64,000 bases of DNA from Chitinophagales bacterium (GCA_013298665.1 JAAFIK010000011.1:37874-101873), one strand, 5' to 3'. Shown: positions 25,297 to 35,483, numbered from the stretch's first letter. Notes: generated by a model not told the origin, from the letters alone. Program-made: numbers and translations.

Positions 25297-27792
25297 TTAG
25301 TTCCCTCCCCCCAGTATGGTTTCGTGCTGGAGTAATTTCCCGTTGGCATCGATTCCCTGTACTATGACTTTAAATTTTTTGGTAACGGCATTGTTGTAAA
25401 AAACAATGGTGGCGTTGCCATTGCTGTCAAAGGAGAGGTTGGGCAGCCATTGAAGGGTGACGCGTTCGTCCTTTGTACCGGCAGGTGGTGTTGTGGTATA
25501 GACGGGAGAATAAAATTCACGTATTGCGGAATAGCCTTTCTTTTTGTAATGGTCAAAGCCGCGATCACGGAAGTCCCTCGTCTGCGCATCTTTTTTGGTA
25601 TACACACCAATCACACCGCGGGGGGCATTGAATATGGTTGCTGCTGCGCCCTTCCATACTTTTACAATGCCTATATCGGAAGGATTGACGGCATCAATAA
25701 CGTCTTTGCTTACCTGTACCTCATTCAGGAAAAAAGTAATATTGGTGGTTGAGTCGGCAGCGGCATTCTCGGAGAACATATCCAGACCCGCAAACCGGGA
25801 AAAGTTGACGGTGGTTTGTCCGTATTGGTCGCGCCCGATATCGATACCGGGTACATAGCGCTGCAGGAACAGCCAGATGTCGGTATAATAGCCCTTTTCA
25901 TCCATGGGGATGGTCTGGTCGCTCAGTTGAAAAATGTCGGAGGCATACCGCTGGTTGAGCGAGTCGATGACGGAGGATGATTTTCTCCGGGCGGTTACTT
26001 TTACTTCCTGCAGGTTTTTGTATTGGCCCCCGGCTTCGGCATTGATCTTTTTAAGCAGTTGCTGCTGCAGATAAGCTGAAAAATTGCCAGGGTCTGCAGT
26101 TGCATTAGGATCCAGGTTTACCCCGGGCAGGCGCCGGGTATTGAACAGGGTATCAAAGTAAGCGGGGAAGAGTTCCAGCACGGTGAGTGCATTTTCATTC
26201 CGGGCATTGGTACCCTGTACAGAGAGTTTGGCTTCGTTTTTAAAACTGAGGCTGTCGATGACAAAAGTGCCTGCGTCGCTGGTATTGGCAGTTGCGAGTA
26301 TGGTGAGGGAATCTTCTGTTCTGAGGATGATGTCTGTACGTCCTTTTTTTACGGGGTTTTTTGTACCGCTTTTGAGCAGTTTGCCCGCGATGGATATACC
26401 TGATTCGAGGGCGTATTGCAGTGGAGGAAACTGCATTTTCAGCAATGCTTCCCAGTTGAATTTCCGCCAGCCCTGGGTAAGCAGGAGCTGATCAAGATCC
26501 TGCCGGATGGTATCTGTGTTGCCCGAAAAATAATAGTCCGGTTGGTGGATATAGCCTTTGAGTTCGCCATTGAGGAGCAGGGAGGCCATGATACCTGCAC
26601 CGGTAAACCTGCCGGGTTCAGCATCTCCGTCTACTACTGCAACGGAGGCTTTCAGTCCCGTAAAACCGGTGGTGCTGAGGCGGTATTCATTTTTGCCATA
26701 GCTGCCGGTGTTGGCATTGGCAGTAAGGGTAACGGTACCGGGGGCGGGGTGTACAAAGGCCAGCCGTTCTGCAAGGGGAATGCCGGTATTGTCGAATACG
26801 GTGATCTGCATAATGCCCGGTGGCAGATTTTTCTTGCTGATGGCTGCGGCATTCTGGTCTTCGTCAAAATTGACCTTACCCTGGTAAATGACCATACCAC
26901 CAATCTGTGCATTGATGATGAGATGGTTGTACCGGGCTTTGTTTTGTTCCGTTCGGCTGAGTGCCACAAATGTTTTTTGCGGGTTGTCGTTATTGACTGT
27001 CATCACAATGCCCTCGGGTAATGCTGCGGGCAGGTCAAATTGTTGTTTGCTGCCATCGGCTGTGGTGAGGTAAACCTTATATTTTTTACCAGGTTGCGGT
27101 GTACAGTCAAATACGCCCATGCCATCGTGCCGGGTAAGGAAGGTCGTCAGCATAGTGCCGTTATTATCCACCAGGGTGCCGGTAACTGCAATGGGTAAAC
27201 CATTTTTGCCCACGGCTTTTATGGCTACCCTGGAGGTGAGCCCTTCCACAAGATTACCACCCTCGGGAAAGCACTGTGCGGAAAAATTGGTGGTATTGCC
27301 CGCTGTCTTTTGCTTCTGTACAAAATCACTGCCAAAAATAAAGAGGGGTTTGCTGAAAATATAGTCTTTGAAGTTGAGCATCCAGAGGGTATAGCCGCGC
27401 AGGGTATAGTTGCCCGTGGGGATGGTTGCCGGCAGGAATATTTCCCCGTTCGCCAGGCCATTGCGGAGGGGCAGCATTTTTTTGGCGACCACATCACCTT
27501 TTTCATTGAGCAGGTCTGCATAAAGTACCTGGCTGAGTATGGTCAGTCTTTCGTCAATGGTGGTATAAGCTTTGAACCAGATGGTTTCTTCAAAGCTGTA
27601 GCTGTTCCTGTCGGTATGGAGGAATACTTTTTCCATAGGAAACAGTGTTCTGAAAGAGTCGCTGGCGGTAACCAGCCGTTGTTCTAAAGTTTGGGCATGG
27701 GTGGTTTGTGTGAGGCAGATCGTCAGTATTGCGATGGCTATACTTATTGTGATAAAGCGCTGCGGGCGCGACTGTTGTTTAAAGGGACTCAT
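25297..27792 (-). CDS. Secreted MG2-domain protein with C-terminal plug-like domain
   Basis: 831 residues with a signal peptide (to about residue 33, THAQ). The first half carries an alpha-2-macroglobulin MG2-type domain (MEKVFLHTDRNSYSFEETIWFKAY, then GNYTLRGYTLWMLNF), followed by further beta-sandwich modules. The region ~630-740 resembles a TonB-receptor plug (FFLNEVQV, VNPSDIGIVKVWKGA, RGVIGVYTKKD) but no barrel follows; it ends with another Ig-like strand set (VTLQWLPNLSFDSNGNATIV). Large plug-containing MG2 proteins are common in Bacteroidota, function unknown. It lies downstream of the susCD operon but is separated from it by a strong terminator. Confidence 0.8.
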   Translation of the reverse strand: MSPFKQQSRPQRFITISIAIAILTICLTQTTHAQTLEQRLVTASDSFRTLFPMEKVFLHTDRNSYSFEETIWFKAYTTIDERLTILSQVLYADLLNEKGDVVAKKMLPLRNGLANGEIFLPATIPTGNYTLRGYTLWMLNFKDYIFSKPLFIFGSDFVQKQKTAGNTTNFSAQCFPEGGNLVEGLTSRVAIKAVGKNGLPIAVTGTLVDNNGTMLTTFLTRHDGMGVFDCTPQPGKKYKVYLTTADGSKQQFDLPAALPEGIVMTVNNDNPQKTFVALSRTEQNKARYNHLIINAQIGGMVIYQGKVNFDEDQNAAAISKKNLPPGIMQITVFDNTGIPLAERLAFVHPAPGTVTLTANANTGSYGKNEYRLSTTGFTGLKASVAVVDGDAEPGRFTGAGIMASLLLNGELKGYIHQPDYYFSGNTDTIRQDLDQLLLTQGWRKFNWEALLKMQFPPLQYALESGISIAGKLLKSGTKNPVKKGRTDIILRTEDSLTILATANTSDAGTFVIDSLSFKNEAKLSVQGTNARNENALTVLELFPAYFDTLFNTRRLPGVNLDPNATADPGNFSAYLQQQLLKKINAEAGGQYKNLQEVKVTARRKSSSVIDSLNQRYASDIFQLSDQTIPMDEKGYYTDIWLFLQRYVPGIDIGRDQYGQTTVNFSRFAGLDMFSENAAADSTTNITFFLNEVQVSKDVIDAVNPSDIGIVKVWKGAAATIFNAPRGVIGVYTKKDAQTRDFRDRGFDHYKKKGYSAIREFYSPVYTTTPPAGTKDERVTLQWLPNLSFDSNGNATIVFYNNAVTKKFKVIVQGIDANGKLLQHETILGGGN

Positions 27793-27848
27793 ATGTTCAA
27801 AAATAAGTATTTCTCTTTGCGCCGCCTGTTAAAAGTGACCAGCGGACA

Positions 27849-27883
27849 TAAAAATACCCTTCAGCGCGAAGGGTATTTTTTAT
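27849..27883 (-). terminator. Bidirectional-looking terminator of the susC-D operon
   Basis: Perfect 11-bp stem (aaaataccctt 27851-27861 with aagggtatttt 27869-27879) and a 7-nt loop. The A/T arms give U-runs on either strand. It is 26 bp after the FAS1 stop and 57 bp before the MG2 gene start. Confidence 0.88.
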
Positions 27884-27904
27884 ATTGTTTACGATGTGCA
27901 ATGC

Positions 27905-28852
27905 TTATGGCCGGAGTACCCCGCCAAGGGCGTGGATAACGCCATTGGTATGGAGGAGGTCGGTGGCTATGATGGAAACCGCAGTTGGATTACCCGCACC
28001 TTTTACGGTAGGGGTACCGGTAAGGTCAACTGTAATAAAAGTGCCCTGTGCTGTTTTGTATGTTTTGGATTGGAGGTCGCAGGAAAAAAAGCGACCTGTC
28101 ACGGCGTGGTGCCTGATGATACCGGTAAGGGTGGTGAGTCCGGCTCCGCTCAGGTTGGCAATGGTCGTAGAATCGTAACCTGCCGCCGCCATAGCCGTAT
28201 TGGTAGGGGCAAAGATGGTGGTTGGCGTGGCGGTGAAACTGCCGGATGTTGCCGTTTTGGTAATGGCCTGCAGAAACAGTTTGTACTGGGGAATGTTCTG
28301 CAAGGTGGTGGTGGCGTTACCAACAGGGATCACGAGGGGACGGTTGAGTACCTGTATCACACCATTGGATGCCTGTATGTCTTTGGTTACAGCAGATGCG
28401 CCATTGATAAAGAGCTTGCTGTAGTCGCTGCCGTATTTGGATACATACATCACCACACCATTCTGTGAACTGAGTGTGGCATTGGGGCCGATGGGAACAT
28501 TGATCACCGAACGTCTGTCAACCAGAATATGGTAGAGCAGGAAGTTGGCCAGTGATGTTTTGGGTATCAGGTCAAGATCGGCCGTGGTATTGATGCCTGC
28601 ACTGTTCATGGCTGCATTATTGGGCGCCAGGAGGGTAAAGTCGCCAACACCGGTAAGGAAAAGACCGAGATCTGCCTTTTCCATAGCTGCTTTGAATAAA
28701 GACAGTTCTGCATTCTGGGCGAGTACGGCATCGAGTTTGGGGAGATTGCTGAAGGGGACGGGATTGGGTTTGCTCTTGGTGCAGGAACTGAGCAGGGCCA
28801 GGCCGAGCAGTGCCGTGCAGGTAAGGGAGCTGATTTTTTGCAAATATTTCAT
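27905..28852 (-). CDS. Fasciclin (FAS1)-domain lipoprotein
   Basis: 315 residues with a lipoprotein signal (LGLALLSSC, Cys24). Two FAS1 domains follow, about 35-165 and 180-312. Each has the H1 and H2 boxes: DFTLLAPNNAAMNSAG and TTIFAPTNTAMAAAG, then VDRRSVINVPIGPNATLSSQNG with VIQVLNRPLVIP, and HTNGVIHALGGVL. FAS1 domains mediate adhesion or binding at surfaces. Last gene of the susC-susD-DUF4397-FAS1 operon (11-bp gap to the previous gene). Confidence 0.93.
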   Translation of the reverse strand: MKYLQKISSLTCTALLGLALLSSCTKSKPNPVPFSNLPKLDAVLAQNAELSLFKAAMEKADLGLFLTGVGDFTLLAPNNAAMNSAGINTTADLDLIPKTSLANFLLYHILVDRRSVINVPIGPNATLSSQNGVVMYVSKYGSDYSKLFINGASAVTKDIQASNGVIQVLNRPLVIPVGNATTTLQNIPQYKLFLQAITKTATSGSFTATPTTIFAPTNTAMAAAGYDSTTIANLSGAGLTTLTGIIRHHAVTGRFFSCDLQSKTYKTAQGTFITVDLTGTPTVKGAGNPTAVSIIATDLLHTNGVIHALGGVLRP

Positions 28853-28863
28853 TACACTACGTT

Positions 28864-29628
28864 TTATTGGTTAATAATACCGGAGATGTTGGGTATCCGG
28901 CTTCCGGTGGTGATGCCGTTGTACCCGCGGCAGAGGATAGAATACACCCGCTGGTTGGTGGTGGTGATCTGCCGGCGGGCAATGATGGTACCCTGTATGG
29001 CAGCAGCTCCGGTAGGTCTTATGAAAAAACTGTCGGCACTGGGAGGCAGATCGAGATAATCCGTAAAGGCTTTGTAGGCCACTTTGGGTGCAACAAGGGT
29101 TGTGCCCCGGTAAAAATCCACCTCACCACCATTGGGCATCAGGTTGATAAACCGAACAAAAGTACGCCCGCTGTCGGGGAAGGTAAATGCATCCGGTGCC
29201 AGTACGGTAGTGATGTTACTGCCGGTATCGCATACATAGAGTGTTTGTTTTTTGTCGGCGGTGGGGGTGAAAGTACCCTGGAATACGGTGGCAATTTCGT
29301 TGGGGGTACCCGTTACGTTGGTATAAATTTTAAGCGTATCGGTTGCAGGATTCACCTGCATATAATCTGCATTGAGTGAGCCCCCCATATTAAAACCGCC
29401 ACCGGGGAAGGCATTGGGGTAAGTAAGGGCGTTGCTGACGATGGCCCCGTTGATCTTCATGATCACGGTAGGGGTAAGTGTGGTGGCGCTGAAATAGCCC
29501 ACTTTAACCAATGCCTTACCATCCGGGTAGGTCCGTTCCGTTACCTGAAAAGTATTCTTTTTACAGGCTGCCGCGCTCATAAGGGTTATGAGGGCGAGTG
29601 CTGCAGTCTTGATTGTATTTTGCGTCAT
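28864..29628 (-). CDS. DUF4397-domain lipoprotein
   Basis: 254 residues from the ATG at 29628, which gives a lipoprotein signal (LITLMSAAAC, Cys22); upstream in-frame ATGs would run into susD. The mature part has DUF4397-type beta motifs: VKVGYFSATTLTPTVIMKING near the start, and RTFVRFINLMPNGGEVDFY with VAYKAFTDYLDLPPSADSFFI later. Ligand unknown. Third in the operon, 26 bp after susD. Confidence 0.85.
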   Translation of the reverse strand: MTQNTIKTAALALITLMSAAACKKNTFQVTERTYPDGKALVKVGYFSATTLTPTVIMKINGAIVSNALTYPNAFPGGGFNMGGSLNADYMQVNPATDTLKIYTNVTGTPNEIATVFQGTFTPTADKKQTLYVCDTGSNITTVLAPDAFTFPDSGRTFVRFINLMPNGGEVDFYRGTTLVAPKVAYKAFTDYLDLPPSADSFFIRPTGAAAIQGTIIARRQITTTNQRVYSILCRGYNGITTGSRIPNISGIINQ

Positions 29629-29654
29629 AATTTGTTGATATTTTGGAATGAGCA

Positions 29655-31313
29655 TCAGGGTTTGCTGAACCAGGTTTCGTAAGTATGGTAATCGAGATTG
29701 AGGGCTCCGATGCGGCGCAGTTCTTCTACGTTCCATACATATTCTGAATTGAACCTCGGGCGTACACGGTAAACCGGTTTACCGAAGTTGTTGGCAAAGA
29801 AGGGGCTGGGCAGGGCCAATCCGAGATAGACCTGTAAGCCTGTTGCCGGGTCAAGATCGGTATAGTGGTAGCGGCGCATATCCACAAAGGTTTCAAAACA
29901 GCCCCATCCCCATAGTGCAATATATTTCTGCAGCATAATGTCGGAGAGGGTCAGGGTAGCGATGGTTTTATTGATATATGGCCTGGCAAGGTAGTCTGCT
30001 CTTTCTGTGGCCGATATGGGTGTGGTATTGTACAGCAGGTTGTTTGATCTTGGGAAAGAACCCCTGTTGATAAAATCGAAATGTGCGTTGATGCCTTCCC
30101 TGAAAGCGGTGAGCGCACCGGCTTTATCGCCTTTGCGGAACATTGCCTCGGCTTTGATGAACTTCATTTCACTGGCCGTCATCACTGGAAAAACAACTTT
30201 ATCGCCAAAGATATATTTGCGTGTACTCGTTGAGAAATTGCTGGCAAATGCGTTGGCATAGAGGCTGTCGCCAAAGGGTACGGGTATCCTTCTTCTTGCG
30301 TTGGGGCCGGTGGTGGTACCATCAAAGGGATCGCCGGTAGCAGGATCAACCCCGCGGTAGCCGCCATTGCCATTGGTGGTATCCGCGCTCATCACAAGGA
30401 GGTGACGCATACGCGGATCGCGGTTGAAAACGGTATTGTTGCCGGCTAGTGTACTGCCATCGAGCAGCCGCACAATAAAATTGCTCTGGCGGAAAACGGT
30501 CATGTTGTCGCGGAAAGTACCAAAGAAATTGGCATCGTCATTCTTACTCGCATCGAAGGGGATGAGGAAGTCGTCTGCGATAACCGTCATGGCATTATCG
30601 CAATACCTGATGACTGAGTCTGCATTGTAGTTCGACTTATTGGTAAGGTGGTGCCAGTTGCGGGCCAGGATACCATAGACCAGCTTTTTCCACTTGGTTA
30701 CATCGCCGTTATAGGAATAATCGCCCCTGGATAATCGCAGGGAGGCAGGGTTGTAATCGGTACGGTCTAAGAAAGTAAGTGCCAGGCGGCAGATCGAATC
30801 TATGCCTTTGTACACCAGCTCCTGGTCGTCAAATTTGAAGAAGGCCTGGTTTTCGCGAAAGGCTTCGGTAAAAATGATTTCGCCATGATAGTCGGTACAA
30901 TACTGGAACATAAGCGCTTCAAGGGCGAGGCTTGCTCCCACTACATCCCACTGGCCGCGTGTCTGGCCTTCTTTGATGTTGTAAACGAGGTTCTGCCCGT
31001 TGCCAAAGTAGGTCTGGCGCCAGATGTCACCGTTGGCATCGCTGCCTGCTGCATAGCCATGCCTGTCGAAGTTGACATTGGTGGCACTGGCAGATACGTT
31101 AAAGGAGTTGAGCATCTGGGTATAGCGCAGACAATAGCGTGCGTCGAACTGCAGTCCCCTGGGTATGGAAGACAACTGTGTGGGGAATACGTTGGTGGGA
31201 TCGGGAAACTGTGGGGTGTCCGGATCGTTGTTGACGTCTAAATATTTTTTACAACCGGTAAATGCAAGTGCGGTGACTGCAATAACGATTGTAGTAATGA
31301 TTCTGAGATTCAT
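29655..31313 (-). CDS. SusD/RagB-family nutrient-binding lipoprotein
   Basis: 552 residues from the ATG at 31313 (a TTG at 31319 is in frame); lipoprotein signal LAFTGC with Cys21. The mature start KKYLDVNNDPDTPQ is the usual SusD-like_2 opening. TPR-like helices and the C-terminal EYVWNVEELRR are in place; length is normal. It is the surface lid of the SusCD transporter. It lies 18 bp after susC. No glycoside hydrolase, peptidase or regulator is linked, so the ligand cannot be inferred. Confidence 0.95.
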   Translation of the reverse strand: MNLRIITTIVIAVTALAFTGCKKYLDVNNDPDTPQFPDPTNVFPTQLSSIPRGLQFDARYCLRYTQMLNSFNVSASATNVNFDRHGYAAGSDANGDIWRQTYFGNGQNLVYNIKEGQTRGQWDVVGASLALEALMFQYCTDYHGEIIFTEAFRENQAFFKFDDQELVYKGIDSICRLALTFLDRTDYNPASLRLSRGDYSYNGDVTKWKKLVYGILARNWHHLTNKSNYNADSVIRYCDNAMTVIADDFLIPFDASKNDDANFFGTFRDNMTVFRQSNFIVRLLDGSTLAGNNTVFNRDPRMRHLLVMSADTTNGNGGYRGVDPATGDPFDGTTTGPNARRRIPVPFGDSLYANAFASNFSTSTRKYIFGDKVVFPVMTASEMKFIKAEAMFRKGDKAGALTAFREGINAHFDFINRGSFPRSNNLLYNTTPISATERADYLARPYINKTIATLTLSDIMLQKYIALWGWGCFETFVDMRRYHYTDLDPATGLQVYLGLALPSPFFANNFGKPVYRVRPRFNSEYVWNVEELRRIGALNLDYHTYETWFSKP

Positions 31314-31331
31314 ATACAATGATTTGATGGA

Positions 31332-34300
31332 TTAGAATTGAAATTTGCAACCTACAATGATGCCTCTTGGTGTAGCAAGCGATCCATAGTCGATACCTGC
31401 GCCACCAAAGCCCCTGGAGAAGGCTGTATTGGTATTCACACTGGGGTCGGCACCGGTATAGTTGGTTACAATAAACAGATCGGTACCGGTAACAAATACC
31501 TGTGCAGAGCGGAATACTTTCTGCTTTTTTACCACCGATTGTGCCAGGCGGTAAGTAAAGGTTACATCCCTGAGGCGCATCCAGTTTACGCTTTCAATAA
31601 AATCGGCTTCTGTAGCCACACCACTGCCAAAATAGTCTGACCGGAAATAAGGATTTACGGTGATGGTACTCGGGGTTGGTGTAGCAGTATTCTGCAATCC
31701 GTCGTTGAGTACACCGGTGATGTTGATGAGGCGTTCCCTGTCGAGTGTACGGGTGCTGCCGCCGGTGAGGAAAAGATAGTATTCATTGCCGTTGAACACA
31801 TCGCCGCCTTTGCGGAAGTCGAGGTTGAAGGATAATGAGAAATCTTTATAATCAAACTTGTTGATGAGCCCTACTTTGAAGTCGGGCTGGCGGTTGCCTA
31901 CGGTAACAAAGTCGCCATTGGAGCTGGGTAGGCTTGATGTTGGGCTGATGAGGATCTGTCCGGCGTTGTTGCGTGCGGAGGTATAGCCTGCGAGGTTGCC
32001 ATTGGCGGCACCGGCAAATACCTGGCTGCGCAGGTTGCCAAATACCCAGGTGTCGGAATCATAGTAGGTGGGCAGGTCGGCAGGCATACTTACAATCCTG
32101 CCCCGGTTGCGGTCGAAGTTGACCGTAACATCCCAGTTGAACTTCTTCTTTTTGATGACATTATAATTGATAACGGCTTCCCAGCCTTTGTTTTCCACTT
32201 CACCGCCATTAAAGTATTTGATCACATAACCCGTGCCATAGCTGGAGCGTGCGGAAAGGATCTGTTTGCTGCTGCGCAGTTCGTAATGGGTAACGTCGAG
32301 GCTCAACCTGTTTTTGAAGAATTTGAGTTCGCCGCCCACTTCAAAGTTTTTGGTAAACTCCGGCTGGAGACCCTGGTTGTTGCCAAAAAAGCCATAGGCA
32401 TAACCACCACCTGTGGTGATCTGCGACTGAAAGAGGGGATCAATCACATAGGGGATAAGGGGCGCCTTGCCCGTTGTACCATAAGAGATGCGGGCCTTGC
32501 CATAAGACAGCACATGTTGTTTCTCGAAGATGTTCAGGTCTGAAAAGACAAAGCTGAGTGAAGCGGAACCATAGTTGAAGTAAGGGTTCTTGTCCACTAC
32601 AGTGGAGAGCAAAGTGGAAGAGCCTTCGCGGCTTCCTGCAAAAGAAGCAAACAACATGTTTTTGTACCCGATGGTGTAGTTGCCGAAGAAACGCACTTTA
32701 CGGGTATTGAAAATGTTGGTTACTGCGTTCCTGGAAAGCGGGGTTGTATTGTTGATTGATTTGTAATTGATCTCAAAAAACTGCTCGCCGCGTTGTCCTT
32801 CTATCCGGGTCTTGTTATCATCAGCCGTAAAGCCTACAGTAAGGTTGTTCTGAAACTGACCAAACTTTCTTTTCAGTGTTCCCTTCAGCACGGTGCTGAG
32901 ATTTTTGGTGATCTGTTCGTAAATGGAGTAGAAACCATTCGTGGAAACGCCAAAGCGCGAGTAGGGGTGCACGAGGAAGTCGCCGGTTTGGGTATAAGTA
33001 TCAATACCCACCACACCATTGAGGTTGAGCCATTTGAAAGGATCATAATTGACGGTAAGGTTGGTCGTGAAACGATCTGTTTTATCCTGTGCTGTATTCT
33101 TGTTCACATCCCAATAGGGGTTATCGTATTCTGAGGTAAGGGCAGAAGTACCGCGTACCAGTTTGCGGTTGCCATTGGGTGTCTGGTAGTCGCGTACATC
33201 CACATCGGCAGGAAAATTAAGCAGGGAGAGAAAATATCCGCCTACACCTCTGCTGGCTTTATCTGTTACAGAGGCTACATAGTTGAAAGAGGAAGTGATG
33301 TTGACCTTCTTTGAGATTTTAGCACCGCCGGAAAAGCGTACACTAAGTCTTTCAAAAGCGGTATTCGGTACCATACCGTCCTGGTTCATATATTGGGTAG
33401 ACAGCCGATAGGTAACCCCGTCATTGCCGCCTTCCACGTTCAGGTTGTGGCGTTGGGTAAAGCCCACGCCAAAGAAGTTTTTGAAATTGTCGTACAGTTG
33501 GGTATTGGGAGTGTATTTGGGGCCAAAGAATGCCGTATTGTTCACGCCAAAGAGGCTTACGGTGGCATTGGGGTCGGCAACACCATTCAATCCGCGGCCA
33601 TACACTTTCTGCTGCTCGGGAAAGCGGTATACTTTTTCCCAGCGGAAGGAATTGTCGTAGGTGACATTACCACGACCGGATTTACCTTTTTTGGTTACAA
33701 TAACAATAGCGCCGGAAGAGCCATCTGATCCATAGAGTGCGGTGGCTTCGGGGCCTTTGAGTATGGTTACCGATTCAATGTCTTCAGAGTTGAGATCCAT
33801 GGCACGGTTGCCATAGTCAGAAGAACGGTTGCCTAATGATACGGAATTGCCCTGGGCGAGGTTTTCCTGATTCATGGTCTGGTTGTCGTAGGGGATGCCA
33901 TCCACTACGATCAGTGGCTGGTTGTTGCCGCCGATGGAGACGGCTCCACGGAGTACGATAGATGTGGAGGCACCGGGGGCTCCTGAAGTAGGGGTGATGT
34001 TGGCGCCTGCCACACGACCGGCGAGGGCATTGAGGAAATTGTCGCGCTGGGTCTGGGCAATCTCTTCCCCTTTTACTTCCTGCGCGAGGTAGCTCAGTTC
34101 GCGCTTGTTCTTTTTGGTACCATAAGCGGTAACGACCACTTCGCCGATCTGCTTGTCGCTTTGAACAAGCTTGATGCTGATCATATTGCCATCGCCTACA
34201 GTCATTTCCTGGCGTACGTAGCCAACATAACTGTACGTGAGCACATCCCCCTTTTTAGCCTGGATGCTGTAGTATCCGGCCGCATTGGTTTGTACCCCCT

Positions 34301-34454
34301 TACCGGACCCCTTGATTTTTACACTCACCCCGAAAAGCGGGGTATTGTCGTCGTCTGATACGACCGTGCCGGTTACCGATTTTTCCTGGGCACTTGCAGA
34401 CAAGCCGAATAGCAGGGTAAAGACTGCTATGGCCAACTGTTTAGTTGATCTCAT
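31332..34454 (-). CDS. SusC/RagA-family TonB-linked outer-membrane protein
   Basis: 1040 residues; signal peptide ending SASAQ. A carboxypeptidase-regulatory-like domain (VTGTVVSDDDNTPLFGVSVK, about 25-100) precedes the plug, which has GEVVVTAYGTKKNKRELSY, ILKGPEATALYGSDGSSGAI and VIVTKKGKSGRG. A 22-strand barrel follows, ending ...GIIVGCKFQF with a terminal aromatic. It works with SusD as an active importer powered by TonB. First gene of the operon; I found no clear TAnnTTTG promoter in the 150 bp upstream. Confidence 0.96.
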   Translation of the reverse strand: MRSTKQLAIAVFTLLFGLSASAQEKSVTGTVVSDDDNTPLFGVSVKIKGSGKGVQTNAAGYYSIQAKKGDVLTYSYVGYVRQEMTVGDGNMISIKLVQSDKQIGEVVVTAYGTKKNKRELSYLAQEVKGEEIAQTQRDNFLNALAGRVAGANITPTSGAPGASTSIVLRGAVSIGGNNQPLIVVDGIPYDNQTMNQENLAQGNSVSLGNRSSDYGNRAMDLNSEDIESVTILKGPEATALYGSDGSSGAIVIVTKKGKSGRGNVTYDNSFRWEKVYRFPEQQKVYGRGLNGVADPNATVSLFGVNNTAFFGPKYTPNTQLYDNFKNFFGVGFTQRHNLNVEGGNDGVTYRLSTQYMNQDGMVPNTAFERLSVRFSGGAKISKKVNITSSFNYVASVTDKASRGVGGYFLSLLNFPADVDVRDYQTPNGNRKLVRGTSALTSEYDNPYWDVNKNTAQDKTDRFTTNLTVNYDPFKWLNLNGVVGIDTYTQTGDFLVHPYSRFGVSTNGFYSIYEQITKNLSTVLKGTLKRKFGQFQNNLTVGFTADDNKTRIEGQRGEQFFEINYKSINNTTPLSRNAVTNIFNTRKVRFFGNYTIGYKNMLFASFAGSREGSSTLLSTVVDKNPYFNYGSASLSFVFSDLNIFEKQHVLSYGKARISYGTTGKAPLIPYVIDPLFQSQITTGGGYAYGFFGNNQGLQPEFTKNFEVGGELKFFKNRLSLDVTHYELRSSKQILSARSSYGTGYVIKYFNGGEVENKGWEAVINYNVIKKKKFNWDVTVNFDRNRGRIVSMPADLPTYYDSDTWVFGNLRSQVFAGAANGNLAGYTSARNNAGQILISPTSSLPSSNGDFVTVGNRQPDFKVGLINKFDYKDFSLSFNLDFRKGGDVFNGNEYYLFLTGGSTRTLDRERLINITGVLNDGLQNTATPTPSTITVNPYFRSDYFGSGVATEADFIESVNWMRLRDVTFTYRLAQSVVKKQKVFRSAQVFVTGTDLFIVTNYTGADPSVNTNTAFSRGFGGAGIDYGSLATPRGIIVGCKFQF

Positions 34455-34608
34455 TTTGCATGATAATTTTGGTAGGCGGAAGTTACTTAAATTTTACATA
34501 TCAATGACAAAGATTTGATATTTGATCGTGATTCTTTGCTGAAAGGGCAGATGAGGCTGAATATGCCTTTTTTACGGATTCCCGGAGGTGTTTTTCCTGA
34601 TGCTATCC

Positions 34609-34639
34609 TAAAAAAAGCCCCGCAACAGTTGTTGCGGGG
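34609..34639 (-). terminator. Intrinsic terminator of the secreted protein gene
   Basis: Perfect 9-bp stem (ccccgcaac 34618-34626 with gttgcgggg 34631-34639), AGTT loop, and a minus-strand T-run (A 34610-34616 as written). It lies 26 bp beyond the stop at 34665 and insulates susC from the gene upstream. Confidence 0.9.
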
Positions 34640-34664
34640 ACAGGATGAGCATGTCGTTCGTTTT

Positions 34665-35483
34665 TTACTTACAGCCTGCCCAGGTACGTTCTTCTTTATT
34701 GAAAAACCACCAGGTACCATTGGAATAGCTGAAGTTGAAATTGGGATAAACTGCTATGTTTTCAGGAATCGTGTAAGTACCCGTGAGCAACCCTGTTTTC
34801 TGGTTGTAGAGTTCTATGCTATGTGCATCTGTATTGAGGATGGCAAACTCTGCTTTGGGGAGGCCAGTGTATTGTACGCAGGATTTATTCCTGTTCTCCC
34901 ATCTTGTGGCTTCTTCTTCCAGTTCGAGGGCATCTGCTTCGTTTTTTGTTTTGCAGCCCGCGTATATTTTTGATATTGTTGTTTCATACTGGCCGGTTTT
35001 GGCATTGTAGGCCACTACTTCATAGTCGGTATTCAGAAACAGTATCTTTTTGCCTGTAGCATCGCAAACGCCCACTGCCTGGTTATCCGGCTGATACATC
35101 CCCTCATGGTCAATAACTTTATCGGTGATCTTACCTCTGCCATCAAGTACGAAGTGCCCCCATCCGGCAGAATCATAACAATTGAATTCAATTCTTTTGG
35201 CAGCAGGATTGTACCACATTCCCCTGTAATCGTATTCGGCAAACAGTTCGTCTTCCGTCAGTTTGCCTTTGGCATCAAATATGGCCATTTCGTAAGAGGC
35301 ATTGCCGATCATACTGGTGTAATATTTTTTCAGCACCGGGTGCCAGACCACACTGCCGGCATTTGAACCACTTTCTCCCGGAATGGTAAGTGAAATTATT
35401 TTTTTGAGTTTTTTGGCAGTCTGGGCTTGCAGCGTATGCGTTGTAATGCTGAAGAGCAGTGCCAGGGCAAATATCCTTTTCAT
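34665..35483 (-). CDS. Secreted protein of unknown function
   Basis: 272 residues with a Sec signal (ALALLFSITTHTLQAQ). The mature part has repeated short beta strands with KKYYTSMIGNASYEMAIFDAKGKL, GWGHFVLDGRGKI, KKILFLNTDYEVVAYNAKTGQY and HSIELYNQKTGLLTGTY, which suggests a small propeller of ~5-6 blades. Repeated YNAKTG/YNQKTG turns support that. A central Glu-rich helix (EADALELEEEATRWENR) is unusual. I do not recognise a family. It is monocistronic with its own terminator. Confidence 0.75.
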   Translation of the reverse strand: MKRIFALALLFSITTHTLQAQTAKKLKKIISLTIPGESGSNAGSVVWHPVLKKYYTSMIGNASYEMAIFDAKGKLTEDELFAEYDYRGMWYNPAAKRIEFNCYDSAGWGHFVLDGRGKITDKVIDHEGMYQPDNQAVGVCDATGKKILFLNTDYEVVAYNAKTGQYETTISKIYAGCKTKNEADALELEEEATRWENRNKSCVQYTGLPKAEFAILNTDAHSIELYNQKTGLLTGTYTIPENIAVYPNFNFSYSNGTWWFFNKEERTWAGCK

